A DNA stretch of 39,765 nt from Bacteroidales bacterium. Its GTDB lineage: Bacteria; Bacteroidota; Bacteroidia; Bacteroidales; B18-G4. The stretch is taken from positions 1 through 39,765 of the forward strand of contig JAGYLD010000017.1 in the NCBI GenBank assembly GCA_018401355.1. Reading direction: 5' to 3'. How positions within the stretch are numbered: the first letter of the stretch is position 1; each line of letters opens with the position of its first letter. The notes below the pieces were generated by a model, which saw nothing but the letters and a program-made list of their open reading frames with translations, made no database searches and was not told where the DNA came from. A program made the translations under genes and the position numbers. Shown piece by piece: positions 1 to 8,813 of this stretch.

Positions 1-531
1 AATGCTGAAGATTTCCATACAACCTATGATACTACATGTAATTTCGTGTGGATGGAAGATTTCGAAGACCCAAGTATTTCCATTGACAGCCTTTCGCCAA
101 GCAAAGTGAATATTTTAAGGACAAATCCGGCCAATAATCCGGAGGCATTTATCAGTTCCAACTCTGCTTATTCTGGCATTATCACTATGACCAGTGATAA
201 AAATTATTTCAGGTTGTCAACCAATGTAGGCCTTGATGAAGGATTTGACCTGCCCAGGGGTAATAACCCGATTTTTCTGGAAATAAACTATAAATGTGAT
301 GCTGTTTTCAGGGTAGGGGTGTTTTCCAAATATTATAATACCGTGGAAACAAACCCATTGGTAAACATGAATCCATCGCAGGAATGGAACAAGATTTATA
401 TTAATTTAAAGCCAATTGTAAATGCTTCCGTTAATGCTTTATATTTCAATATCTTTTTTGAGGGATATGCCAGTGATGCATTGGAAGAAACAAAAATATA
501 TTTCGATAATATTAAGTTAATTACAAGGTAA
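1..531 (+). CDS. Unknown exported-type protein, 5'-truncated
   Basis: The frame is open from base 1 to a TAA at 529-531, so only the C-terminal part (about 176 residues) is here and the true start lies upstream; the ATG at 46 is probably internal. The visible part is rich in Asn, Ser, Asp and aromatic residues with alternating beta-strand character and ends in YFDNIKLITR, the kind of ending seen in beta-sandwich (carbohydrate-binding-like) domains of Bacteroidota lipoproteins. No catalytic motif is recognisable and no function is assigned. It sits 10 bases before a glycosylphosphotransferase gene on the same strand, so it may be the tail of an envelope or exopolysaccharide operon. The fold suggestion is inference from composition only. 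Confidence 0.7.
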   Translation, partial: NAEDFHTTYDTTCNFVWMEDFEDPSISIDSLSPSKVNILRTNPANNPEAFISSNSAYSGIITMTSDKNYFRLSTNVGLDEGFDLPRGNNPIFLEINYKCDAVFRVGVFSKYYNTVETNPLVNMNPSQEWNKIYINLKPIVNASVNALYFNIFFEGYASDALEETKIYFDNIKLITR

Positions 532-541
532 ATTAATTTAA

Positions 542-1957
542 ATGAATAAAAAACTACAGGTTTTTAAGTATGTTGTTTTTGACTTTCTTGCTGCAGCACT
601 TGCGTGGTGCTTGTTTTTTCTTTTCAGGAAATATGCCATAGAGCCCACCATCCTGGAACACCCACAGGATATTCTTTCTGATGATAATTTTTTTATTGGC
701 ATTACTGTAATTCCTGTTTTCTGGTTAATGTTATATGCGCTGGTCGGTACTTACAGCAAAATATACCGCAAATCAAGGCTGAGGGAGCTTGGCCAGACCA
801 TCCTCATAACCCTTATTGGTGTGATCTTTATCTTCTTCGCACTTATCCTGGATGATATTATTATCTCTTATAAATCATATTACCAATCCTTTCTTGTCCT
901 TTTCGGCTTTCATTTCTTTTTTACCTATTTATTCAGATTGATCCTTACAACCATCACAGTCAGGAAAATACATAACAAGAAGCTTGGATTCAACACAGTT
1001 ATTGTAGGAAGTAATGGCAATGCCTTATCTATTTATAACGACATAGAGGACCAGGAGAAGTCATCTGGAAATAAATTCATTGGTTTTGTGAATGTATTCG
1101 ATTATGATTCATACAAAATAGAAGATTACATTCCGCATCTTGGTAATTATAAGGACCTGAAGAGGATCATTGTGGAAAACAATGTTGAGGAAGTCATTAT
1201 TGCTATTGAACGTTCAGAGCGAAAGACCATTGATGATATCATCGCCATCCTGGAGGATACAGATGTCATCATTAAGATCATTCCGGATATGCAGGATATT
1301 CTGCTGGGCTCCGTGAAGATGTCCTCGGTTTTTCATACTCCGCTAATCCAGATTGCACCCGGATTAATGCCTCCATGGCAGCAATCGATCAAAAGGATCA
1401 TTGATATAGTTGTATCCATCATTGCCATAATTCTTTTATTGCCCTTATTTATATTTGTGGCGGTAGGCATATTAACAACTTCCAGGGGGGCCATCATCTA
1501 TTCCCAGGAAAGAATAGGGATCAATGGGATGCCTTTTAAAATGCATAAATTCAGGTCAATGTATGTTGATGCTGAGAAGAACGGGCCGCAATTGTCTTCT
1601 GACGATGATCCCAGGATCACTCCTTTTGGCAAGTTTTTGCGAAAGGTTCGTTTTGATGAGATCCCACAGTTTTATACTGTGCTGAAAGGGGATATGACAT
1701 TGGTTGGTCCCAGACCGGAAAGGCAGTTTTACATTGATCAGATTGTGAAAAGGGCACCTCACTACCGGTTATTGCATAAGGTAAAACCTGGTATTACCTC
1801 ATGGGGGCAGGTAAAATATGGTTATGCATCGGATGTAGATGAAATGATCGAGCGGTTGAAGTATGATTTGTTGTATATCGAGAACATGTCACTTGCTATG
1901 GATTTTAAGATCCTGATATATACTGTGCTTATTGTATTACAGGGTAGGGGTAAATAA
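542..1957 (+). CDS. Polyprenyl glycosylphosphotransferase (exopolysaccharide initiating sugar transferase)
   Basis: A 471-residue protein of the WbaP/WcaJ type, which moves a sugar-1-phosphate from a UDP-sugar to undecaprenyl phosphate and so starts a surface polysaccharide repeat unit. Four hydrophobic helices lie in the first 145 residues, followed by a Rossmann-like middle domain (FNTVIVGSNGNA), a fifth membrane segment (about 282-305) and the catalytic bacterial sugar-transferase domain. Hallmarks of the catalytic part are MHKFRSM, the DEIPQF stretch and LVGPRPE, all in the expected order. The length is normal for the family. The gene follows the truncated gene by 10 bases and its stop codon directly abuts the stop of the convergent DUF4294 gene. 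The exact sugar (glucose, galactose or other) cannot be told from sequence. Confidence 0.93.
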   Translation: MNKKLQVFKYVVFDFLAAALAWCLFFLFRKYAIEPTILEHPQDILSDDNFFIGITVIPVFWLMLYALVGTYSKIYRKSRLRELGQTILITLIGVIFIFFALILDDIIISYKSYYQSFLVLFGFHFFFTYLFRLILTTITVRKIHNKKLGFNTVIVGSNGNALSIYNDIEDQEKSSGNKFIGFVNVFDYDSYKIEDYIPHLGNYKDLKRIIVENNVEEVIIAIERSERKTIDDIIAILEDTDVIIKIIPDMQDILLGSVKMSSVFHTPLIQIAPGLMPPWQQSIKRIIDIVVSIIAIILLLPLFIFVAVGILTTSRGAIIYSQERIGINGMPFKMHKFRSMYVDAEKNGPQLSSDDDPRITPFGKFLRKVRFDEIPQFYTVLKGDMTLVGPRPERQFYIDQIVKRAPHYRLLHKVKPGITSWGQVKYGYASDVDEMIERLKYDLLYIENMSLAMDFKILIYTVLIVLQGRGK

Positions 1958-2542
1958 TCATATTTTCCCGCTCTCGATTAATCTTACAATGTTTTCAATT
2001 TCTTTGTCTTCTCCTTCCGGGTCATATCGTGCTTTAAGGTCATATCCGAATATTCTTGCAAAAGTCTGCCAGAAAAATGCAACAAATCTCCCCCTCAGTT
2101 CCTGCACCAGTTCATAGGATGAATCTCCGGTTTCTCTGTCAACCAGTTTAATTAATATCCTGCCCTGCGAAAAGGTGAGTTTTCTCAGGTCGTCTTCATA
2201 TTCTTCTTTCAATTCATCTTCGGCTTGTTTCATCAGCTGCTTTCTTTCCTTGTCGCTTTCAGCAGCAAGCAGCAGGACCTCATATTCTCTTAATTTGATA
2301 CCGGCCAGTTTTGCGTAAGGGTATACTTTTTTTACATTTCTGACCAGCTTGGTATATCTTCGGGCGTTTATTTTACTGTTGATAATCTTCATAGAGACAA
2401 TGGTAACCTGTTTCAGTGGAACGACAGGTACAGTATCTCCATCAATGATTCTGGCATACAAAACCAAACGATCTTCTTTCTGCGCTTCAGATGTAAGCGA
2501 TATCAAAAATAAAATTAGTCCTATGAAAATAATTTTCTTCAT
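1958..2542 (-). CDS. DUF4294 family exported protein
   Basis: Protein of about 194 residues. I start it at the ATG whose product begins MKKIIFIGLILFLIS, a clear signal peptide ending SEAQ; an in-frame ATG 21 bases further up (2563) would add seven residues before the signal and is less likely. The body is highly charged, with a conserved-looking core including RRYTKLVRNVKKVYPYAK and a motif GDSSYELVQELRG, matching my memory of the DUF4294 family, which is restricted to Bacteroidota and has no known function. It lies 70 bases downstream of clpX on the same strand and may be read from the same transcript. Its stop abuts the stop of the preceding convergent gene with no gap. Confidence 0.75.
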   Translation of the reverse strand: MKKIIFIGLILFLISLTSEAQKEDRLVLYARIIDGDTVPVVPLKQVTIVSMKIINSKINARRYTKLVRNVKKVYPYAKLAGIKLREYEVLLLAAESDKERKQLMKQAEDELKEEYEDDLRKLTFSQGRILIKLVDRETGDSSYELVQELRGRFVAFFWQTFARIFGYDLKARYDPEGEDKEIENIVRLIESGKI

Positions 2543-2612
2543 TTCTCTAGCAGAAATTATCAATTATCATGCCGGAGAATATAAAGAGAGCAGGGGTCAT
2601 GGCTTAAAAAAA

Positions 2613-3842
2613 TCAGGCTACCTTCAACTTAGAGATGTTGGCCATCAAGAATTTTTTCCTGGCATAGTCCAGTGTAACATGGAACTTACGTGTTTTTTTT
2701 GAAGGCAGTTCAAACATGGCATCGGTCAGTATGGCTTCCAGGATAGATCTGAGACCTCTGGCGCCAAGGCTGAATTCCATTGACTTGTCAACAATGAATT
2801 CATATACATTTTCATCGAAAGTGAGTTCGATGTTGTCCATTTTGAAAAGCTTGGTAAATTGCTTGATCAAAGAATTTTTAGGTTCTGTAAGTATTTTTAA
2901 CAATACATCTTTACTCAGGGGGTTAAGGTAGGTGATTACAGGAAATCTTCCGACGATTTCAGGTATCAGCCCAAATTTTTTCAGGTCTGAGGGTGCTATA
3001 TATTGCAGGAGGTTATCCCTGTCAATTTGTTCCTTTTCTTTATCGAAGTTATATCCGATGACGTTGGTTTGCAACCTTGAAGCAATGATCTTGGTCATAT
3101 CATTGAAAGCACCTCCTGAGATGAACAGGATGTTTTGGGTATTGATCTGGATCATTTTTTGTTCCGGATGCTTTCTTCCTCCCTGTGGCGGAACATTCAC
3201 TATGGTTCCTTCCAGGAGCTTCAGGAGGGCTTGCTGTACGCCTTCACCGGAAACATCCCTGGTTATTGATGGGTTGTCACTCTTTCTTGCGATCTTGTCG
3301 ATCTCATCGATGAATACGATGCCCATTTCTGCAGCTTTAACATCGTAATCAGCTGCCTGAAGAAGCCGTGAAAGGATACTTTCAACATCTTCTCCAACAT
3401 ATCCGGCTTCTGTGAGGACAGTTGCATCTGCAATACAGAAAGGTACATGGAGCATCCGGGCAATAGTCCTCGCCAATAAGGTTTTTCCGGTGCCGGTTTC
3501 ACCCACAATAACAATGTTGGATTTCTCGATTTCAACACCATCTTCATCGATATTTGGCTGGGTGATCCTTTTATAATGATTGTATACGGCAACGGAGAGT
3601 ACTTTCTTTGCATCTTCCTGCCCGATAACATATTGGTCAAGGTATGACTTGATTTCATTTGGCTTCCTAAGCTCTATTTCTTTTATGCTTTTTTCATGCC
3701 TGGAGGCCATTTCTTCCTGAAGGATGCTCTGTGCCTGGGCTATGCAACTGTCACAGATGTGTGCGTCTATACCGGCAATCAGTAGTTTTACCTGAGACTT
3801 TTCCCTCCCACAGAAGGAGCATCGTTGCTGCGATTTTGACAT
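2613..3842 (-). CDS. clpX: ATP-dependent Clp protease ATP-binding subunit ClpX
   Basis: This is the AAA+ unfoldase that recognises substrates, unfolds them and feeds them to ClpP. The 409-residue protein begins with the C4 zinc-binding domain (CSFCGREK, then CDSC), followed by the Walker A loop GETGTGKT, the Walker [11 protein letters not shown] and the sensor/arginine-finger region ending [10 protein letters not shown]. The length is typical. It is the third gene of the tig-clpP-clpX order, 30 bases after clpP, as in many bacteria. The start is the ATG directly before [10 protein letters not shown], the usual N-terminus. I see nothing odd in it. Confidence 0.98.
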   Translation of the reverse strand: MSKSQQRCSFCGREKSQVKLLIAGIDAHICDSCIAQAQSILQEEMASRHEKSIKEIELRKPNEIKSYLDQYVIGQEDAKKVLSVAVYNHYKRITQPNIDEDGVEIEKSNIVIVGETGTGKTLLARTIARMLHVPFCIADATVLTEAGYVGEDVESILSRLLQAADYDVKAAEMGIVFIDEIDKIARKSDNPSITRDVSGEGVQQALLKLLEGTIVNVPPQGGRKHPEQKMIQINTQNILFISGGAFNDMTKIIASRLQTNVIGYNFDKEKEQIDRDNLLQYIAPSDLKKFGLIPEIVGRFPVITYLNPLSKDVLLKILTEPKNSLIKQFTKLFKMDNIELTFDENVYEFIVDKSMEFSLGARGLRSILEAILTDAMFELPSKKTRKFHVTLDYARKKFLMANISKLKVA

Positions 3843-3872
3843 AGGTGGAGTTTGTTCGTTCTACGTAAAAAA

Positions 3873-4547
3873 TTACTTTTGGTTCTTTTCCAAAACTTCG
3901 TCAATCATTCCGTATCCTTTGGCTTCATCAGCCGTCATCCAGTAATCACGGTCAGAGTCTTTCCATATCTTTTTATAGGTTTGTCCGGAATGCTGGGCAA
4001 TGATCTCATAAAGCTCTTTCTTAACCTTCTGAATCTCTCTGGCAGTGATCTCAATATCAGAAGCCTGTCCCTGAGCGCCACCCATTGGCTGGTGAATAAG
4101 GATTCGTGAATGCTTCAAAGCTGTACGTTTGCTTTTTTCTCCTGAGCAAAGCAGGACAGCACCCATGGATGCAGCCACACCTGTGCAAATGGTTGCAACG
4201 TCCGGTGATATGTATTGCATTGTATCATAAATGCCAAGCCCTGCATAAACCGCACCACCCGGTGTGTTTAGATAAATTTGAATGTCTTTTTTGGAATCAA
4301 CCGATTCCAGGAACAAAAGTTGCGCCTGGATAATATTGGCAACATAATCATTGATGGGCACGCCAAGGAAGATGATCCTATCCATCATCAACCTTGAAAA
4401 AACATCCATTGTTGCAATATTCAATTGCCTTTCCTCAATGATGGTTGGAGATATGTAATTGGATGTAATGTTTGAGTAACGATCGAGCGTTAAAGAGTTA
4501 ATGCCCATGTGACCTACCGCATATTTCCTGAATTCATTCTGATCCAT
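3873..4547 (-). CDS. clpP: ATP-dependent Clp protease proteolytic subunit ClpP
   Basis: The serine peptidase (family S14) that forms the double-ring chamber used by ClpX. The 224-residue protein shows the nucleophile region GVAASMGAVLL, the catalytic His in ILIHQPMGGAQG and the later Asp-containing strand near DRDYWMTADEA. An N-terminal extension of about 25 residues before VPINDYVANIIQAQ is longer than the propeptide of E. coli ClpP but usual for Bacteroidota. The gene lies 11 bases after tig and 30 bases before clpX, so the three are almost certainly one transcript. Confidence 0.98.
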   Translation of the reverse strand: MDQNEFRKYAVGHMGINSLTLDRYSNITSNYISPTIIEERQLNIATMDVFSRLMMDRIIFLGVPINDYVANIIQAQLLFLESVDSKKDIQIYLNTPGGAVYAGLGIYDTMQYISPDVATICTGVAASMGAVLLCSGEKSKRTALKHSRILIHQPMGGAQGQASDIEITAREIQKVKKELYEIIAQHSGQTYKKIWKDSDRDYWMTADEAKGYGMIDEVLEKNQK

Positions 4548-4558
4548 ATATTTAAATT

Positions 4559-5914
4559 TTATTGTTTTGATGCTAATTTAATAAAATCATCGTAGCTGAT
4601 CCTTTTTGTTTTCAGCTTGACAGTACTTTTTAATATGTCCCTAACGCGTTCACTTTTGAGTTGTTCGAAGATCTTTTCAACTTCTTCCCTGTTCTGCATT
4701 ACTGAATCTACAAGTCCTTCCATGCGTTTGTCATATTCTGTGTCTCCTTCGGGTTTTGGCACCTGTCCTGAAAAATAACCCCGAATGAAATCCCTGACAT
4801 CTTCCTCCTTGATTTCCACATTGTTGTCTTTCATTATTTTGCCTTCAATCAATTGCCATTTCAGTGCTTTGGCATAATTGTCATATTCGTTTTCAATGTC
4901 TTCTTCAGAAATCTCATTGTCATTGCCTTCTTTCAACCATCTTTTCAGAAATTCATCAGGAAGTTCAATTTTGGCTTCATCCAGGACTTTTTCAATAGCA
5001 TCGCCCATGAACTTTTTATCACCTTCATTCACAAAACTTCGTGAGGCTTCTTCCATTATTTTATTCCTGAATTCTTTTTCAGTTTTGATATCTTCCTGAG
5101 GATAAATCTTTTTGTAAAATTCCTCATTCATTTCAGCAGGGATGATTCGCATGATTTCAGTGACCTCAAATTGATAATCAGCGTCAAGATCCTCTTTTGT
5201 TGCTTCTTTATTTCCAATCATATAGGACGCCTCTGTTATATTGTCTGTAGCTTTGAAAGGATTGAAAACTATGGTGTCACCGTTTTTTCTGCTGAGGAAC
5301 TGTTTTTTTATCTTATCATTCTTAATATGGGGGATGGATATGGTAGATTGATGAGCTTCTTTTCCTTCGACAGGTTTGTTTTCGTCGTCTATCATAACGA
5401 TATTCCCACGAAGGATGTCTTCCTCTCCAGATTCATCCGGTGTTTCTGTATCACCCTGTCTTTTGCGCATATCCATGATATAGTCACTGATGGTTTTTTC
5501 GCTAGGTTCTATATCGTAATATTCTACCTTTATTTTATCAGAAAGTTCGAAATCAACTTCAGGAGCTACTCCAATGTCGAAGTAAAATGAAAAATTCTCA
5601 TCATGTTCAAAATCAAGCCTGGAAGTTTTTTCCATATTTGGCAATGGATTTCCCAGGATCCTGATTTTGTTTTCTGTTATATAATTGTTCAGTGATTCAC
5701 TAAGCTTTTTGTTGATTTCATCAGCCATCACCGATCTTCCATATTGTTTCTTAATCATGCCAAAAGGGACCCTCCCAGGACGGAACCCGGGTATGTTGGC
5801 CTTTTTCTGATAGTCCTTCAATACTTTTGTTACCTCTGCCTCGTAATCATCTTTTACCATTTCTATCTGGATTGTAGAGGTCAGATTTCCTGTCTTTTCT
5901 AATGTGATATTCAT
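4559..5914 (-). CDS. tig: Trigger factor (ribosome-associated chaperone/peptidyl-prolyl isomerase)
   Basis: This chaperone binds ribosomal protein L23 at the tunnel exit and shields nascent chains. The 451-residue protein carries the ribosome-binding signature GFRPGRVP at about residues 43-50, a divergent FKBP-like middle domain, and a long acidic/basic helical C-terminal domain. The PPIase domain is poorly conserved, which is common in this phylum. It is the first gene of tig-clpP-clpX, and a TAnnTTTG promoter element lies 36 bases upstream. Confidence 0.95.
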   Translation of the reverse strand: MNITLEKTGNLTSTIQIEMVKDDYEAEVTKVLKDYQKKANIPGFRPGRVPFGMIKKQYGRSVMADEINKKLSESLNNYITENKIRILGNPLPNMEKTSRLDFEHDENFSFYFDIGVAPEVDFELSDKIKVEYYDIEPSEKTISDYIMDMRKRQGDTETPDESGEEDILRGNIVMIDDENKPVEGKEAHQSTISIPHIKNDKIKKQFLSRKNGDTIVFNPFKATDNITEASYMIGNKEATKEDLDADYQFEVTEIMRIIPAEMNEEFYKKIYPQEDIKTEKEFRNKIMEEASRSFVNEGDKKFMGDAIEKVLDEAKIELPDEFLKRWLKEGNDNEISEEDIENEYDNYAKALKWQLIEGKIMKDNNVEIKEEDVRDFIRGYFSGQVPKPEGDTEYDKRMEGLVDSVMQNREEVEKIFEQLKSERVRDILKSTVKLKTKRISYDDFIKLASKQ

Positions 5915-5949
5915 CTATTTCAAACAATTGTGTGATTAATTCGGGGTTG

Positions 5950-5957
5950 CAAATATA
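5950..5957 (-). promoter_or_regulatory. Bacteroidota -7 promoter element for tig-clpP-clpX
   Basis: On the minus strand this reads TATATTTG, an exact match to the Bacteroidota -7 consensus TAnnTTTG. It would give a transcript start near 5943 and a leader of about 30 bases before tig. I could not find a convincing -33 TTTG at the usual distance. Confidence 0.55.
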
Positions 5958-6012
5958 CATATATTTCTGCTTGGCCGAAGGCAGGATTTATAAGGGAGTT
6001 TCCTAACAGGAA

Positions 6013-8343
6013 TTAACCTGCATCTATTTGGTCAAAAGGGATTTCCACATGAAATGTGCTGCCTTTCCCTTCTTCGGATTCAACCCAGATCTTTCCTCCC
6101 AGGAGATTTATTAATTCCCTGGATATAGATAGGCCCAAACCGGTGCCACTGTATTTTCTGGTTGAAGAGTTATCAATCTGACGGAACCTATGGAAAATGA
6201 TTTCCTGCTTTTCTTTTGGGATGCCAATACCTGTATCCCTTACAGAAATAAGTAAATTGTTGTTTTCAATTTGGCAGATCAGATCAATGGTGCCTTTCTT
6301 TGTATACTTAAATGCATTGCTGAGCAGGTTATCCAGGATCTGCCTGATCCTTTTCCCATCTGTTAGAATCTTTTCATATTTCACGGGAATGTTTATTCTG
6401 AGTTTAAAGTCAATATCTTCCTGGTTATTGAGTTTTTGTTCTTGGCGGTATTCATCATAGGTGCTGTGAATTATCCTGACAATATTGACTCTTTCCTTGC
6501 CAACTGTCAACTGGCCGGTTTCTATGGATGATACATCAAGAATGTTTTCTATGAGTAATATTAGTTGCCTGGTATTGGTTTGGATCATATCGAGGTATAC
6601 CTCTTTGTCTTTTTCATCTACATCGTTGTTTTTCAAAAGATCGGAGAAACCGTTGATCCCATTTATTGGTGTTCTGATCTCATGGCTGAGGTTAACCAGG
6701 AATGCAGATTTCAATTTGTCGGATTCTTCAGCTTTATTTTTGGCAACAATAAGCTCTTCCCTGTTTTTCTTAATCTCTTTATGTTGTTTTACAAGTTTTT
6801 CGTAGGCTTTCTTTCTCTTATTAACTTGTCGTAACAATGATAAAGAAAGTACAACAAAAACAGCAAATGCAATAATCAATCCCAATCCAATGATTTGTTG
6901 TCTTTTAATTTTTTGCTGGTTTAGTTCTAACTGAAGCTCTTTTTTCTCTTTTTCCTGGTTTAAAAGTTCTATTTCCTTTTCTCTTGTAACGATCTCATAT
7001 CCGGTTTGTAACATGCTGAGGCGTTTGGCCATCGATTCGCTGAAAATTGAGTCATTAATTTCATTATATTTCTTAAAATAATGATATGCCTGATTGTAAT
7101 TACCTTTTTTTGCATATACTTCGGATAAACCCTTAAATGATTCAGCCATTGATGGGAGAATATTTTGTTGTGCCAGGATCTCCAGGCCTTTTTTATAGTA
7201 TTCAAGTGATTTGGTGTAATTGTCTATTTTAAAGTATAGATCACCGAGTGAAGTATAGGATTGTGCTACTCCTATCGGGTTTCCCATTTCTTCATCCAGT
7301 TCAATGGAGCGGAAGTGGTATGACAGTGCTTTGGTGTATTGTTTTTCTTTGGCATAAAACTCTCCCAGGTTGCTGAGTGCAATGGCCATGCTCATTTTAT
7401 CGTTCAACTCTTCGGCCATTCTTAATGATTCGTTATAATACTGATAAGCTTGCTCACGGTTGCCCTTATCATCATAAATGATGGCAATATTATTCAATGA
7501 TTGTGCAATGCCCCGCTTGTTTTCAAGCATCTTTTCAATTTCCAGGCCTTTGACATAATATTCCAGGGCTTGATCATATTGTTTCCAGTCGTGGTAAACA
7601 ATACCAATATTGTTATTTATGACAGCGATCCCTTCCTGATCTTCAAGCCTTTCATATATTTCCAGCGCTTCGAGATAGTATTCCAGTGCTTTTTCGTAAT
7701 TGCCCCAGGTTTGAAAAACGTTTCCGAGGTTGTTAAGAGCAATGGCAATGTCTTCTTCAAAGCCCAGTTCCCTGTTTACCTTCAGGGCTTGATTATAATA
7801 GGCAAGGGCTTTTTCATAATTTCCGGTAAATTCATATACCATTCCGATATCCATTAACCTGGAAGCCATTTCCATTTTATTGGTGATATCTTTTTCAATG
7901 CTTAAGGAAAGGTTCTGGTATTCGAGTGCGTTATCAAATTCTTCCATATCAAAGTATACATAGCCAAGATGGTTATATACTTTGAACATCATGCTGCTGT
8001 CTGTGGAGTTTTGTATTACTGTTTTTGCTTCTAATAGATATTTTAGTGAAGCTTTCAGGCTGTCGATTTGGTATAAAGCTTTGCCGAGTTGGAAACCGGC
8101 TTTGGCTTTTTCGAATTTTAATGATGATGAGTTTGCCAGCTCATAGGCTTTATTTCCATAATAGAGGGCTGAATCTTCATCGAGGAAGATATACTCATCC
8201 GACAGTTTAATCAAAATTTCAATTTTGGACCTCACATCAGCAGATTCCATTTCATTCAATAAACTGTCAATCCTAAATGATTCCTGTGCAAAGCAGAGAT
8301 TGGCTAAGAGACCGGCAAATACTAACAGGTAAATGTTTTTCAT
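6013..8343 (-). CDS. TPR-repeat sensor histidine kinase, no receiver domain
   Basis: A 776-residue membrane kinase. A signal peptide (MKNIYLLVFAGLL, ending CFAQ) is followed by about nine tetratricopeptide repeats (residues about 50-440, repeated ALxYYxxALxI-type helices), a coiled coil, one membrane helix at about 482-504 and a second coiled coil. Then come HisKA with the phospho-acceptor His554 in NLSHEIRTP and a HATPase domain with the N, G1 (DTGIGIP), F and G2 (GTGLGLSIS) boxes. The TPR part must lie in the periplasm and probably binds a protein or peptide. Such TPR kinases are common in Bacteroidota. Unlike the hybrid forms it ends after the ATPase domain, and no response regulator is adjacent, so its partner is unknown. 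Confidence 0.93.
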   Translation of the reverse strand: MKNIYLLVFAGLLANLCFAQESFRIDSLLNEMESADVRSKIEILIKLSDEYIFLDEDSALYYGNKAYELANSSSLKFEKAKAGFQLGKALYQIDSLKASLKYLLEAKTVIQNSTDSSMMFKVYNHLGYVYFDMEEFDNALEYQNLSLSIEKDITNKMEMASRLMDIGMVYEFTGNYEKALAYYNQALKVNRELGFEEDIAIALNNLGNVFQTWGNYEKALEYYLEALEIYERLEDQEGIAVINNNIGIVYHDWKQYDQALEYYVKGLEIEKMLENKRGIAQSLNNIAIIYDDKGNREQAYQYYNESLRMAEELNDKMSMAIALSNLGEFYAKEKQYTKALSYHFRSIELDEEMGNPIGVAQSYTSLGDLYFKIDNYTKSLEYYKKGLEILAQQNILPSMAESFKGLSEVYAKKGNYNQAYHYFKKYNEINDSIFSESMAKRLSMLQTGYEIVTREKEIELLNQEKEKKELQLELNQQKIKRQQIIGLGLIIAFAVFVVLSLSLLRQVNKRKKAYEKLVKQHKEIKKNREELIVAKNKAEESDKLKSAFLVNLSHEIRTPINGINGFSDLLKNNDVDEKDKEVYLDMIQTNTRQLILLIENILDVSSIETGQLTVGKERVNIVRIIHSTYDEYRQEQKLNNQEDIDFKLRINIPVKYEKILTDGKRIRQILDNLLSNAFKYTKKGTIDLICQIENNNLLISVRDTGIGIPKEKQEIIFHRFRQIDNSSTRKYSGTGLGLSISRELINLLGGKIWVESEEGKGSTFHVEIPFDQIDAG

Positions 8344-8433
8344 AACCTTTATTGAGTGAGTCTAGTCAAGATTCAGTCTGTTTGCTGGTCAGCTAATAGA
8401 TCTGGTTTTTTGGTCAAAAATTAAATTTGGTCG

Positions 8434-8515
8434 TGCGGATGAAGGGACTCGAACCCCCACGCCTTTCGGCACCAGATCCTAAGTCTGGCGCGGCTACCAA
8501 TTACGCCACATCCGC
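8434..8515 (-). tRNA. tRNA-Leu (anticodon TAG)
   Basis: Read on the minus strand, the acceptor arms GCGGATG and CATCCGC pair perfectly. The anticodon stem CCAGA/TCTGG encloses the loop CTTAGGA, giving anticodon TAG (Leu, CTN codons). A long variable arm (TGCCGAAAGGCG) and the T arm GGGGGTTCGAGTCCC follow, as expected for a class II tRNA. The 3' CCA is not encoded (the next bases read CGA). The discriminator base is A, as required for leucyl-tRNA synthetase. Confidence 0.97.
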
Positions 8516-8553
8516 GGGTTTTTTCAGCGGTTTTCTCCCCCGAAAAGAGGGTG

Positions 8554-8561
8554 CAAATATA
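8554..8561 (-). promoter_or_regulatory. Probable -7 element for tRNA-Leu
   Basis: Minus-strand TATATTTG matches TAnnTTTG and lies 38 bases upstream of the mature tRNA 5' end, a sensible distance for a short 5' leader. A -33 TTTG is not evident. Confidence 0.5.
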
Positions 8562-8599
8562 CAATATTTTCTTGTGGAAAAATCAGGGGGTTTAATTTT

Positions 8600-8623
8600 G
8601 TGAGTCAGTGAGTCTGTGAGTCA
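8600..8623 (+). repeat. Three tandem 8-base repeats GTGAGTC(A/T)
   Basis: The sequence reads GTGAGTCA GTGAGTCT GTGAGTCA without interruption. A related GAGTGAGTCTAG occurs about 250 bases away, just upstream of the histidine-kinase gene. It is non-coding. It could be a short simple-sequence tract or a set of direct repeats for a regulator. Confidence 0.7.
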
Positions 8624-8765
8624 GCACTTCGACTGATCATTATATGAAAATTGCATTTTGGCGTATAATATTTCTTTGACATTCAGTTTATTAATTATCC
8701 AGTGAGCTGGAAAAATATTTTGAATAATTATACTGGTATTTATATGGAAAACTCATACGATTGTT

Positions 8766-8773
8766 TAATTTTG
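8766..8773 (+). promoter_or_regulatory. -7 promoter element upstream of the DUF5723 gene
   Basis: TAATTTTG fits TAnnTTTG. The predicted transcript start is near 8780, about 34 bases before the ATG at 8814. This places the ATG at 8814, and not a far-upstream site, as the intended start. No clear -33 element is present. Confidence 0.45.
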
Positions 8774-8813
8774 TGCCCTTTAAAATAGAACCTTATAATC
8801 CGGCTCTACTCTA

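Larger units (their letters stand above)
8516..8813. other. Gene-free stretch between tRNA-Leu and the DUF5723 gene
   Basis: About 300 AT-rich bases with no coding region that I can support. It holds a TATATTTG promoter for the tRNA on the minus strand (8554-8561), three tandem copies of GTGAGTCA/T (8600-8623) and a TAATTTTG -7 element (8766-8773) that would serve the DUF5723 gene. A second TAATTTTG, in the same immediate context GTTTAATTTTGTG, occurs at 8593-8600 and overlaps the tandem repeat. I see no RNA structure that I can name. Confidence 0.6.
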
